Assembly: GCA_002297865.1 (NCBI GenBank)
Contig: DBKX01000339.1
Location: forward strand, 1-5,165
From: Lachnoclostridium sp. UBA739
Lineage (GTDB): Bacteria > Bacillota_A > Clostridia > Lachnospirales > Lachnospiraceae
Direction: 5' to 3'
DNA: 5,165 bases
A program made the translations under genes and the position numbers. Positions 1-5,165 of this stretch are shown in pieces. Position 1 is the stretch's first letter; every line of letters starts with the position of its first letter. The notes under the pieces were generated by a model. That model ran no database searches, was not told where the DNA came from, and was given only the letters and a program-made list of their open reading frames with translations.

Positions 1-2615
1 GAAATCTTTATGGTTGCAGCCTTTCCTAATGGTCCAGGATAAGAAGTACTTCCCATAACAATCTTTACAGGTGTCCCCTTAGACACATAATCATAAAACC
101 ACTTTGCATCGGCTACTGTCATACGAATGCATCCCGCAGATGCTGGTGAGCCTAATTTGTTATAATTATTTGGATTTAATGCATAGTGAGAATCTGAACT
201 TACTGCTATGGAATGAAAATAAACATTTCCTACTACATGGGATGCCCACCTAGCATAACAGATACTGCCATCAGGCTCATACATTGGTTTCATTGTATAT
301 TTTACACTCGTTCCATTACTGCTTATAGAAAAGTCTCCAATTGGAGTATAGGAGGTATCTTCATTTAACCCGCCTGGTCCTTTGTTACTCCATGTATCAC
401 GACCAACGGATACGGTACAAGTCTTAACAGGAATACAATATGATTTCTTCACATTGTCATAAGCATATACCGTTACGCAGCATGCAGCACGATTTACTTC
501 AACTACAAAATTATTGTAATTTCCATCATTACTTTCTTTAATGCCTAATATGCCTGTCAAATCCTTGACCTTTTCACCGTTTTCATAATAGAACTTATAG
601 GTCTTTCCGTTATATGATTCATAACGCCAGCCATTCTTAGCAAGTTCGCTCTTCTTCATCGTAAATGTATAGGTACGAACAACCTTACTGCCAATCTTTG
701 CTCTGACAACAATCGTTCCTGCATGTTTAAGCTCACTTAGCTTGATTAAAGAATAGTAATTGCTTCCACTCTTAACACTTCTATAAACCGCCAAGTCATC
801 TCTTCCATTGGTCTTACTATAAACCTCAAATGTAACTGTTCCACGTTTACTTGGATTGTAAAGATAAACTTTTCTGCAGTTCTTTACGTTAGAACTCTTC
901 ATGTAAACAAAGTTTTCAGGCTTAAATGTATATGCACCTGTGGCTGCCTTCACTTTTATTCCATTTCCCATTTTCACGTAAACTTTTGCATGATATTTTC
1001 CAAAATGATAATCATGATTTGCAGCATTAACCGTTACTTTATAAGTACCATTGCTTTGTTTTACAGCTTTGTAGGTATGTGCATCTTTGCCCTCACCACT
1101 TACCCAAACCTTAACTAAGGCACCTGAAACACCCGACTTTGAGTCAATCTTTCCTACAGTCATTACAAATGTTCCATTCTTTGCGCTTGGACTTTTACCG
1201 CTTACCTTGGCTGTTGCACTAGTTATCTTAAATGTTGCCTTATTTAATAAAACCTTTGTTCCCCACTGCGTATAACCATAAGCATTTACTTGATAAGTTC
1301 CTACGCCTTTATACTGGAAGTTTGAAATCTTCATAGTCCCTGTATAAATATTTTTAGAAGAGGAATACGTGGACTTGTAAAATCTAGATTTTTTAGTTCC
1401 ATCTGCCTTTCGATATACCTGATATGAAACTTTCTTTATCTTACCTGGAATATAAGCATTTTCTAATGAACACGTAATCGTCTTATCAGAATGATTCGTA
1501 ACCTTAATTGTTCCTTTCTTAGCTCTTCTATCTATTTTAGTAGTACCAGAAACTAACTTCTGATTTCCTTTCTTGTCTGTAACAATAGCTTTTATTGTAT
1601 AGCTTCCTAATTTATAACCTATGTCCTTCATAGAAACTGTTCCATAGTAATATGTCTTACTATCGTTTTGTGCCTTGCCAGAAAAAGAATGTACTCTCTT
1701 GCTTCCACTATAAACTTCAAATGTTACTTTTCTAACTCCATAAGGGTTTTGAAGCCCCTTAAGATAAATACCAAAAGACTGCTTTGCTTCTAATGAGTTC
1801 GTTACCTGAGTCGTAAAGCTGGTACAGGAAGGCTGTATAATAAAATGAGATTTTTCTTTTGTCTCCTGTTTGTTTCCATCAGAAACAACGAGCTTTACAT
1901 AATAAGTTCCATATCCTTTTTCAAATTTGCTGATATCTGTTTTCCATATTAACTTTTTATTGCTGATAACTTGTTTTTCCCCAACTAAAACAGCTTTTGC
2001 TTCCGTACTGCCTGACTCTTTCTTCCATACATAAACACTAGCTTCTTTTCCAGCATCGACAGATGAACCACCATTCACGACAGGAGCATATTCGAATGTT
2101 CTTGTCTTAGAACCTGTATTTTTATCAACCGTAAACTTCCATTCTACTGGTTTTGATGGTTTCTGCGATGGTGACGGAGATGGCAACGGAGATGGCGAAA
2201 TTGATGGTTTCACTTCATCATCCGAAAAATCGCAAAACTGTGATGCTACGACTACTTCACTTCCAATCTGTGCAGTGACTGTGTATTTTGTTTTCTGAAA
2301 TTCTTTCATTTCAGAAGTTTCAAACATACCTTCATATGTATCGCCTTCGCAGTTATCCTTGCTTAATAGAATCTGTTCTTCGTAAGCCAATAGACCGTTA
2401 TCTGTACGATTCACTCTCAAATTAAGATAAGTTCCCATCTGAGTATCACTTAAACCTGCAATCGTGTACTCACATATTCCTGCTGACTTATCAACCTCTA
2501 GTCCAATCTGAATATTAGATTTCGCACTAACATTCACCGGACATATAAGGATAATGAAACACATTAGAATTATACTATGTATCGCTGTCATCTTATTTCT
2601 TATAAAACTTTTCAT
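1..2615 (-). CDS. Secreted modular L,D-transpeptidase (YkuD) with GBS Bsp-like repeats, 3' end outside window
   Basis: The frame is open from ATG at 2615 to the window edge (871 residues seen), with GGAGG 5 nt upstream. Residues 1-31 form a signal peptide: basic start, hydrophobic core, cleavage probably after VSA. Next come a beta-rich unit (about 32-136), a Ser/Pro linker (137-157) and five more units of about 100 residues (158-655), of which residues 466-565 most resemble the GBS Bsp-like repeat. A short Gly/Trp/Tyr segment (around W663) leads to a YkuD domain from about 700, with TPIGDF at 757-762, His801 and SAGCIRM at 826-832. Cys829 is the expected nucleophile. YkuD enzymes make 3-3 peptidoglycan cross-links or attach proteins to the wall outside the membrane; the repeats probably act as a wall-binding or spacer arm (inference). 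The PGPLGK segment before the edge is typical of the C-terminal end of related enzymes, so probably only some tens of residues are missing. No frameshift is seen. The substrate is unknown. Confidence 0.93.
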   Translation of the reverse strand, partial: MKSFIRNKMTAIHSIILMCFIILICPVNVSAKSNIQIGLEVDKSAGICEYTIAGLSDTQMGTYLNLRVNRTDNGLLAYEEQILLSKDNCEGDTYEGMFETSEMKEFQKTKYTVTAQIGSEVVVASQFCDFSDDEVKPSISPSPLPSPSPSQKPSKPVEWKFTVDKNTGSKTRTFEYAPVVNGGSSVDAGKEASVYVWKKESGSTEAKAVLVGEKQVISNKKLIWKTDISKFEKGYGTYYVKLVVSDGNKQETKEKSHFIIQPSCTSFTTQVTNSLEAKQSFGIYLKGLQNPYGVRKVTFEVYSGSKRVHSFSGKAQNDSKTYYYGTVSMKDIGYKLGSYTIKAIVTDKKGNQKLVSGTTKIDRRAKKGTIKVTNHSDKTITCSLENAYIPGKIKKVSYQVYRKADGTKKSRFYKSTYSSSKNIYTGTMKISNFQYKGVGTYQVNAYGYTQWGTKVLLNKATFKITSATAKVSGKSPSAKNGTFVMTVGKIDSKSGVSGALVKVWVSGEGKDAHTYKAVKQSNGTYKVTVNAANHDYHFGKYHAKVYVKMGNGIKVKAATGAYTFKPENFVYMKSSNVKNCRKVYLYNPSKRGTVTFEVYSKTNGRDDLAVYRSVKSGSNYYSLIKLSELKHAGTIVVRAKIGSKVVRTYTFTMKKSELAKNGWRYESYNGKTYKFYYENGEKVKDLTGILGIKESNDGNYNNFVVEVNRAACCVTVYAYDNVKKSYCIPVKTCTVSVGRDTWSNKGPGGLNEDTSYTPIGDFSISSNGTSVKYTMKPMYEPDGSICYARWASHVVGNVYFHSIAVSSDSHYALNPNNYNKLGSPASAGCIRMTVADAKWFYDYVSKGTPVKIVMGSTSYPGPLGKAATIKI
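651..2522 (-). repeat. Protein-level tandem repeats: about six beta-rich units of ~100 residues in the transpeptidase
   Basis: The repetition shows in the protein, not the DNA. Units 2-6 each carry an early strand such as ASVYVW, KVTFEVY, KVSYQVY, LVKVWV or TVTFEVY. About 40 residues later comes a Gly-x-[Tyr/Ile] strand (GTYYVK, GSYTIK, GTYQVN, GKYHAK, GTIVVR). The Gly of that strand is at residues 236, 337, 439, 539 and 633, giving spacings of 101, 102, 100 and 94. A weaker copy (KYTVTA near residue 111) suggests a sixth, N-terminal unit, set apart by the Ser/Pro linker. The fifth unit, with NGTYKVTV and a following GKYHAKVYV strand, is the best match to the GBS Bsp-like family. The others are diverged and are assigned by spacing and strand pattern. 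Confidence 0.75.
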
Positions 2616-2620
2616 TTCTT

Positions 2621-2625
2621 CCTCC
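2621..2625 (-). promoter_or_regulatory. Ribosome binding site of the transpeptidase gene
   Basis: GGAGG lies 5 nt before the ATG at 2615. It fixes this ATG as the start, directly in front of a well-formed signal peptide. Confidence 0.9.
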
Positions 2626-2673
2626 AATGAACAACATATTTGAGTCAGTTTCCTAATAAACGCAACCAAGCTG

Positions 2674-2693
2674 TGCTAAATTGCATATTAGCA
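2674..2693. promoter_or_regulatory. Imperfect 20-bp palindrome upstream of the transpeptidase gene (candidate operator)
   Basis: The arms TGCTAA and TTAGCA flank an 8-nt centre whose middle TTGCAT adds a central TG/CA match, so 8 of 10 position pairs are symmetric. It lies between the fba terminator and the transpeptidase start, about 60-80 nt before the ATG, and overlaps the candidate -10. The arms are too short and AT-rich, and lack a T-run, to be a terminator. A regulator-binding site is an inference and no known operator is recognised. Confidence 0.35.
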
Positions 2694-2714
2694 AAGTCAA
2701 AATGAGCCGGTAAA
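2685..2714 (-). promoter_or_regulatory. Possible promoter of the transpeptidase gene
   Basis: TAATAT at 2685-2690 (minus strand) could be a -10 box. TTTACC at 2709-2714, inside the fba terminator stem, is 18 nt upstream and could be its -35. A second -35-like hexamer, TTGACT (2695-2700), lies too close to that -10 and has only a poor -10 at normal spacing. The gene follows a terminator and so needs its own promoter somewhere between about 2630 and 2715, but which boxes are used cannot be decided from sequence alone. Confidence 0.3.
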
Positions 2715-2730
2715 TATTCCTACCGACTCA
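2693..2730 (-). terminator. Intrinsic terminator of fba
   Basis: About 40 nt after the fba stop, the minus strand forms a 10-bp stem (TGAGTCGGTA with TACCGGCTCA) around an 8-nt loop, followed by TTTTGACTTT. On the minus strand the one non-Watson-Crick position is a G-U wobble, while on the plus strand it would be an A-C mismatch. This asymmetry and the position of the T-rich tail both favour termination of fba transcription. The T-tract is interrupted, so read-through into the transpeptidase gene is possible. Confidence 0.8.
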
Positions 2731-2769
2731 TCTCGCTTATTTTAAAACTTCTTTCGTTCTTAATACGAA

Positions 2770-3639
2770 TTAGTTTGCTTTTCCAACAGAACCAAATAAT
2801 TCCATTTTTTCTTTTACTGTAGCTTTGATAGCTTCTGCACCTGGTGCTAAAAGTTTACGAGGGTCGAAACCTTTACCTTCTAAGTCTTTACCAGCTTCAA
2901 TATATTTTCTTGTTGCATCAGCAAATGCTAACTGACACTCTGTATTAACGTTGATTTTAGCTACACCTAAGGAGATAGCTTTTTTAATCATATCTTCAGG
3001 AATACCTGTACCACCGTGTAATACTAAAGGCATATCCCCTGTTTCTTTCTGGATAGCCTCTAATGTTTCGAAGCTTAAACCAGCCCAGTTTTCTGGGTAT
3101 TTTCCATGGATGTTACCAATACCAGCAGCTAACATTGTTACTCCTAAATCAGCAACCATTTTACATTCCTTAGGATCTGCACATTCGCCAGCTCCTATAA
3201 CACCGTCTTCTTCTCCACCGATTGAACCAACTTCAGCTTCAAGAGAGATTCCTAAAACATCACAAGTGTTAACAAGTGCTGTTGTTTTCGCAATATTTTC
3301 TTCGATTGGGTAGTGAGAACCATCGAACATAATTGAAGAGAAACCAGCATTGATACAAGCCTTAGCACCTTCAAATGTACCGTGGTCTAAGTGAAGAGCA
3401 ACTGGTACAGTAATGTTTAATTCTTCGATCATACCTTTAACCATACCTACGATTGTCTTGTAACCGCACATATATTTACCAGCACCTTCGGATACACCAA
3501 GGATAACTGGGGATTGTAATTCTTGTGCTGTTAAAAGAATTGATTTTGTCCACTCTAAGTTGTTAATGTTGAATTGACCTACTGCATATTTTCCTGCTTT
3601 AGCCTTTGTAAGCATTTCTTTAGCTGATACTAATGCCAT
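2770..3639 (-). CDS. fba: Class II fructose-1,6-bisphosphate aldolase
   Basis: This zinc enzyme reversibly cleaves fructose-1,6-bisphosphate into dihydroxyacetone phosphate and glyceraldehyde-3-phosphate in cytoplasmic glycolysis and gluconeogenesis. The 289-residue product opens with MALVSAKEML and shows the full class II TIM-barrel signature. HLDHG at 83-87 holds the catalytic Asp85 and zinc ligand His86. GNIHGKYP places zinc ligand His178, LVLHGGTG places zinc ligand His208, and the following KINVNTE (228-234) is the phosphate-binding segment. The ATG at 3639 is chosen because GGAGG sits 8 nt upstream. An in-frame ATG at 3654 would add five residues but overlaps that ribosome site and has none of its own. 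The relatives GatY and KbaY (tagatose-bisphosphate aldolases) share the fold, but no sugar-utilisation genes are adjacent, so the glycolytic role is preferred. The gene is followed by a terminator. Confidence 0.97.
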   Translation of the reverse strand: MALVSAKEMLTKAKAGKYAVGQFNINNLEWTKSILLTAQELQSPVILGVSEGAGKYMCGYKTIVGMVKGMIEELNITVPVALHLDHGTFEGAKACINAGFSSIMFDGSHYPIEENIAKTTALVNTCDVLGISLEAEVGSIGGEEDGVIGAGECADPKECKMVADLGVTMLAAGIGNIHGKYPENWAGLSFETLEAIQKETGDMPLVLHGGTGIPEDMIKKAISLGVAKINVNTECQLAFADATRKYIEAGKDLEGKGFDPRKLLAPGAEAIKATVKEKMELFGSVGKAN

Positions 3640-3647
3640 AATAAATT

Positions 3648-3652
3648 CCTCC
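3648..3652 (-). promoter_or_regulatory. Ribosome binding site that fixes the fba start
   Basis: GGAGG lies 8 nt before the ATG at 3639. The alternative in-frame ATG at 3654-3652 shares a base with this motif, so initiation there is unlikely and the shorter protein is the right one. Confidence 0.9.
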
Positions 3653-3683
3653 ATATCTTTTTTGTATCGTGATTTATTCTAAA

Positions 3684-3701
3684 AAGAAGGTTATCCTTCT
3701 T
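3684..3701 (-). terminator. Hairpin with T-run between yqeY and fba (terminator or fba leader stem-loop)
   Basis: On the minus strand AAGAAGG and CCTTCTT form a perfect 7-bp stem with an ATAA loop, followed by TTTAG. It lies about 50 nt after the yqeY stop and about 30 nt before the fba ribosome site. It could terminate read-through from yqeY. However, it is downstream of the TATAAT at 3715-3720, so it would also sit within about 10 nt of the 5' end of an fba transcript begun there. An mRNA-stabilising 5' stem-loop or attenuator is then equally possible. The stem is AT-rich and only moderately stable. Confidence 0.55.
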
Positions 3702-3714
3702 AGCAATCGCTCCT

Positions 3715-3743
3715 ATTATAACCTATAACTTCTAAAAAGGGAA
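3715..3743 (-). promoter_or_regulatory. Probable sigma-A promoter of fba
   Basis: An exact TATAAT (3715-3720, minus strand) lies 17 nt downstream of TTCCCT (3738-3743), a weak -35 with three of six consensus bases. Initiation would fall near 3708, giving a leader of about 70 nt before the fba ATG. The site is in the intergenic gap just after the yqeY stop, which suits a separately driven, highly expressed glycolytic gene. The poor -35 lowers confidence. Confidence 0.55.
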
Positions 3744-3748
3744 TATAA

Positions 3749-4195
3749 TTACTGAAGGATTTTACTAATTACTTGATTTACCAAGCTACCATCGGCTTTT
3801 CCCTTAACCTTTGGCATCAAAACTTTCATTATTTTACCCTTTTCTTTCATGGTAGCGGATTCTAATCCAAGCTCGGCAATGCAGTTTTTTATTTCTGCCT
3901 CAATTTCAGCTTCATCCATCATTTTAGGAGCAAATTCGCTGTATACAGCAATTCTTGTTTTGCACTCCTCAATAATATCTGTTCTGTCAGCAGGAGTTAA
4001 TTCCAAAGTCTCTTTCATTTGTTTGATTTCCTTTAAAACGACTTCATTTTCTTCTTCCACTGTCAAATCAGCACGCTTATCAATTGCTTTGTTCTTTAAA
4101 GCGGTAAGCAAAGCAGATAAAGCATCTTTTCTAGGCTTATTCTTATCCTTCATCGCTTGCATCATTAAAGACCTTACTTCATCAATACGACTCAC
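3749..4195 (-). CDS. yqeY: YqeY / GatB-YqeY domain protein
   Basis: The product is a small cytoplasmic helical protein of the YqeY family, related to the C-terminal tRNA-binding tail domain of GatB in the Asp/Glu-tRNA amidotransferase. The function of free-standing YqeY proteins is not settled, and an RNA- or tRNA-related role is inferred from that homology. With the GTG start at 4195 it is 148 residues, the usual family length. Family hallmarks seen are an N-terminal helix rich in Lys/Met, the LLTALKNKAIDKR segment (29-41), a charged central region (ADLTVEEE onward), and the C-terminal MPKVKGKADGSLVNQ signature (127-141). GGAGG lies 7 nt before the GTG. Upstream in-frame ATGs at 4234 and 4216 lack a ribosome site and would add a tail atypical of the family. 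It follows the ATPase fusion gene after 83 nt and may be co-transcribed with it. Confidence 0.94.
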   Translation of the reverse strand: MSRIDEVRSLMMQAMKDKNKPRKDALSALLTALKNKAIDKRADLTVEEENEVVLKEIKQMKETLELTPADRTDIIEECKTRIAVYSEFAPKMMDEAEIEAEIKNCIAELGLESATMKEKGKIMKVLMPKVKGKADGSLVNQVISKILQ

Positions 4196-4202
4196 TGTAA
4201 AT

Positions 4203-4207
4203 CCTCC
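4203..4207 (-). promoter_or_regulatory. Ribosome binding site that fixes the GTG start of yqeY
   Basis: AAAGGAGGAT contains GGAGG 7 nt before the GTG at 4195. It lies inside the reading frame extended from the upstream ATGs, which shows the extended starts are not the main ones. Confidence 0.88.
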
Positions 4208-4278
4208 TTTAAACATTAATTTATATTTCCACATTACAGTTCAAACTATGCAACATGAACCTTACATAACCTTTCAGT

Positions 4279-5165
4279 TTAGTGACATCCTCCATCGCAG
4301 CCACAACCACAGCCGCAGTCATCAGAATCATGGCCAGAGCATGTAGACTGGCTTGATGGGATAACACCACCATCTAGAAAACCAGCCACCGCTACATTAA
4401 TGTCTCCTGTTTGTCCTGGAACAACTTGAATACCATTCTGTAACAATGCCATCATTGCACTCTGTCCGATTCCACCACAGATTAATACATTTACGTTCTG
4501 GTCTTTCATCATCTGGCTTAGCTCGTCATGACCACTACCAGCAGCCGCAACATATTCTTTGCTTTCTAGCTGCCCATCCTGAATCTCATAAATTGCAAAC
4601 TTTTCACAGCCACCAAAGTGCTGGAACACATTATCCTGGTCATCTGTTGTAACTGCGATTCTTAATACATTGTTTGTCTGACTGTTCTCACAATCACCTT
4701 TTTCTGCTGGATATGTTTCCTCAATATACTCTGCCGCCTTGTCTAACCAATTTCCTTCAAGACTTTCCACATCCTCTTTGTCAATTGTCTTTGCAATGGT
4801 CTGAGAAAGTGGCATCTCTGCTAATAACTTCAAATTATATTTTGATGCAACTTCATTAATTTTGCTTTCACCAAATACATGAATTTTGTGATTACAGTTA
4901 TCACATTCTACATAGCTGTAGTTTTCAATTAAACCGATAATTGGCACGTCCATTGCCTTAGCCATATTAACTGCCTTACCAACAATCATAGATACCAGAT
5001 CCTGTGGAGATGTTACGATGATGATTCCATCTAGAGGAATAGACTGGAATACTGTTAAAGGAACATCTCCCGTTCCAGGAGGCATGTCTACGAACATGTA
5101 ATCAACATTTCCCCAAATCACATCACTCCAGAATTGCTTTACGGTTCCGGCAATCACTGGTCCTG
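4279..5165 (-). CDS. Mrp/NBP35-type P-loop ATPase fused to a NifX/NafY-like domain with Cys-rich tail, 5' end outside window
   Basis: The frame is open at the right edge, so the start and nucleotide-binding P-loop are not visible; 294 residues are seen (numbered from the first full codon). Residues 1-150 are the second half of an Mrp/NBP35 ATPase (SIMIBI class): GPVIAGTVKQFW, VDMPPGTGD at 25-33 (Walker B-like), TSPQDLV, then the CDNC motif at 87-90. That CxxC usually binds a bridging Fe-S cluster between subunits. Residues about 167-270 match the dinitrogenase Fe-Mo cofactor family (NifX/NafY-like), with LRIAVTTDD, QHFGGCEKF and CGGIGQSAM. The last 20 residues hold six Cys and two His, likely metal-binding. 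Mrp proteins act as Fe-S cluster carriers in the cytoplasm, and the C-terminal part suggests cluster or metal-cofactor handling. A GTG at 5157 is internal to the conserved GPVIAGT segment and is not a start. This fusion type is known in anaerobes and does not imply nitrogen fixation. Confidence 0.94.
   Translation of the reverse strand, partial: GPVIAGTVKQFWSDVIWGNVDYMFVDMPPGTGDVPLTVFQSIPLDGIIIVTSPQDLVSMIVGKAVNMAKAMDVPIIGLIENYSYVECDNCNHKIHVFGESKINEVASKYNLKLLAEMPLSQTIAKTIDKEDVESLEGNWLDKAAEYIEETYPAEKGDCENSQTNNVLRIAVTTDDQDNVFQHFGGCEKFAIYEIQDGQLESKEYVAAAGSGHDELSQMMKDQNVNVLICGGIGQSAMMALLQNGIQVVPGQTGDINVAVAGFLDGGVIPSSQSTCSGHDSDDCGCGCGCDGGCH

Noticed and set aside
1087..1275. Short plus-strand frame with a hydrophobic stretch inside the transpeptidase gene
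   Set aside because: The apparent membrane segment is the antisense of Lys/Asn/Thr codons in the repeat region, and no ribosome site precedes it.
2161..2213. Repetitive DNA with the look of a tandem repeat (gatggc/gacgga runs)
   Set aside because: It encodes the Ser/Pro linker of the transpeptidase. The codons vary, so it is low-complexity protein sequence and not a DNA repeat or CRISPR.
2541..2550. Lipoprotein signal at Cys25 of the transpeptidase
   Set aside because: The residues before this Cys (LI) do not include the small residue required at -1 of a lipobox, while a signal peptidase I site (VSA) follows six residues later.
2951..3313. Plus-strand open frame of 120 codons inside fba
   Set aside because: It is antisense to a conserved aldolase, has no ribosome site or recognisable motif, and is explained by the codon pattern of the real gene.
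3849..4346. Plus-strand open frame of 165 codons across yqeY and the end of the ATPase gene
   Set aside because: It is antisense to two conserved genes and the gap between them. Its Ser/Ile-rich translation is typical of a shadow frame and matches no family I know.
4279..4665. NifX-like domain as a sign of nitrogen fixation
   Set aside because: This domain is widespread in anaerobes without nitrogenase, often in Mrp fusions, and no nif gene is visible here.
4446..4859. Two small plus-strand frames within the ATPase fusion gene
   Set aside because: Both are antisense to well-conserved protein sequence and lack start signals.

Overview
The window is AT-rich and every gene lies on the minus strand, so transcription runs from high to low coordinates. 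Strong GGAGG ribosome sites, gene types and protein style point to a Gram-positive Clostridia-class anaerobe, probably Lachnospiraceae or a close relative. This assignment rests on family resemblance and not on any marker gene.

In transcription order the window holds four genes. (1) The C-terminal part of an Mrp/NBP35-type P-loop ATPase fused to a NifX/NafY-like domain and a Cys/His-rich tail (4279-5165, 5' end outside the window). (2) A 148-residue YqeY/GatB-like protein with a GTG start (3749-4195). (3) A complete class II fructose-bisphosphate aldolase, fba (2770-3639). (4) A very large secreted L,D-transpeptidase (1-2615), built from a signal peptide, about six beta-rich repeat units of roughly 100 residues, a Ser/Pro linker and a C-terminal YkuD domain, running off the left edge just before its expected end.

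The first two genes are separated by about 80 nt with no convincing terminator and may be co-transcribed. fba probably has its own promoter (exact TATAAT) followed by a hairpin in its leader. It ends at an intrinsic terminator whose T-tract abuts the putative promoter of the transpeptidase gene, where a 20-bp imperfect palindrome is a candidate operator.

The genes do not form one pathway. They cover Fe-S cofactor handling, a tRNA-amidotransferase-related protein of unclear role, central glycolysis and cell-wall remodelling. I see no CRISPR array, mobile element, tRNA, rRNA or defence cassette, and no gene-free stretch over 300 bases. The least ordinary items are the architecture of the transpeptidase, its SAGC catalytic variant, the metal-binding tail of the ATPase fusion, and the two compact regulatory regions flanking fba.
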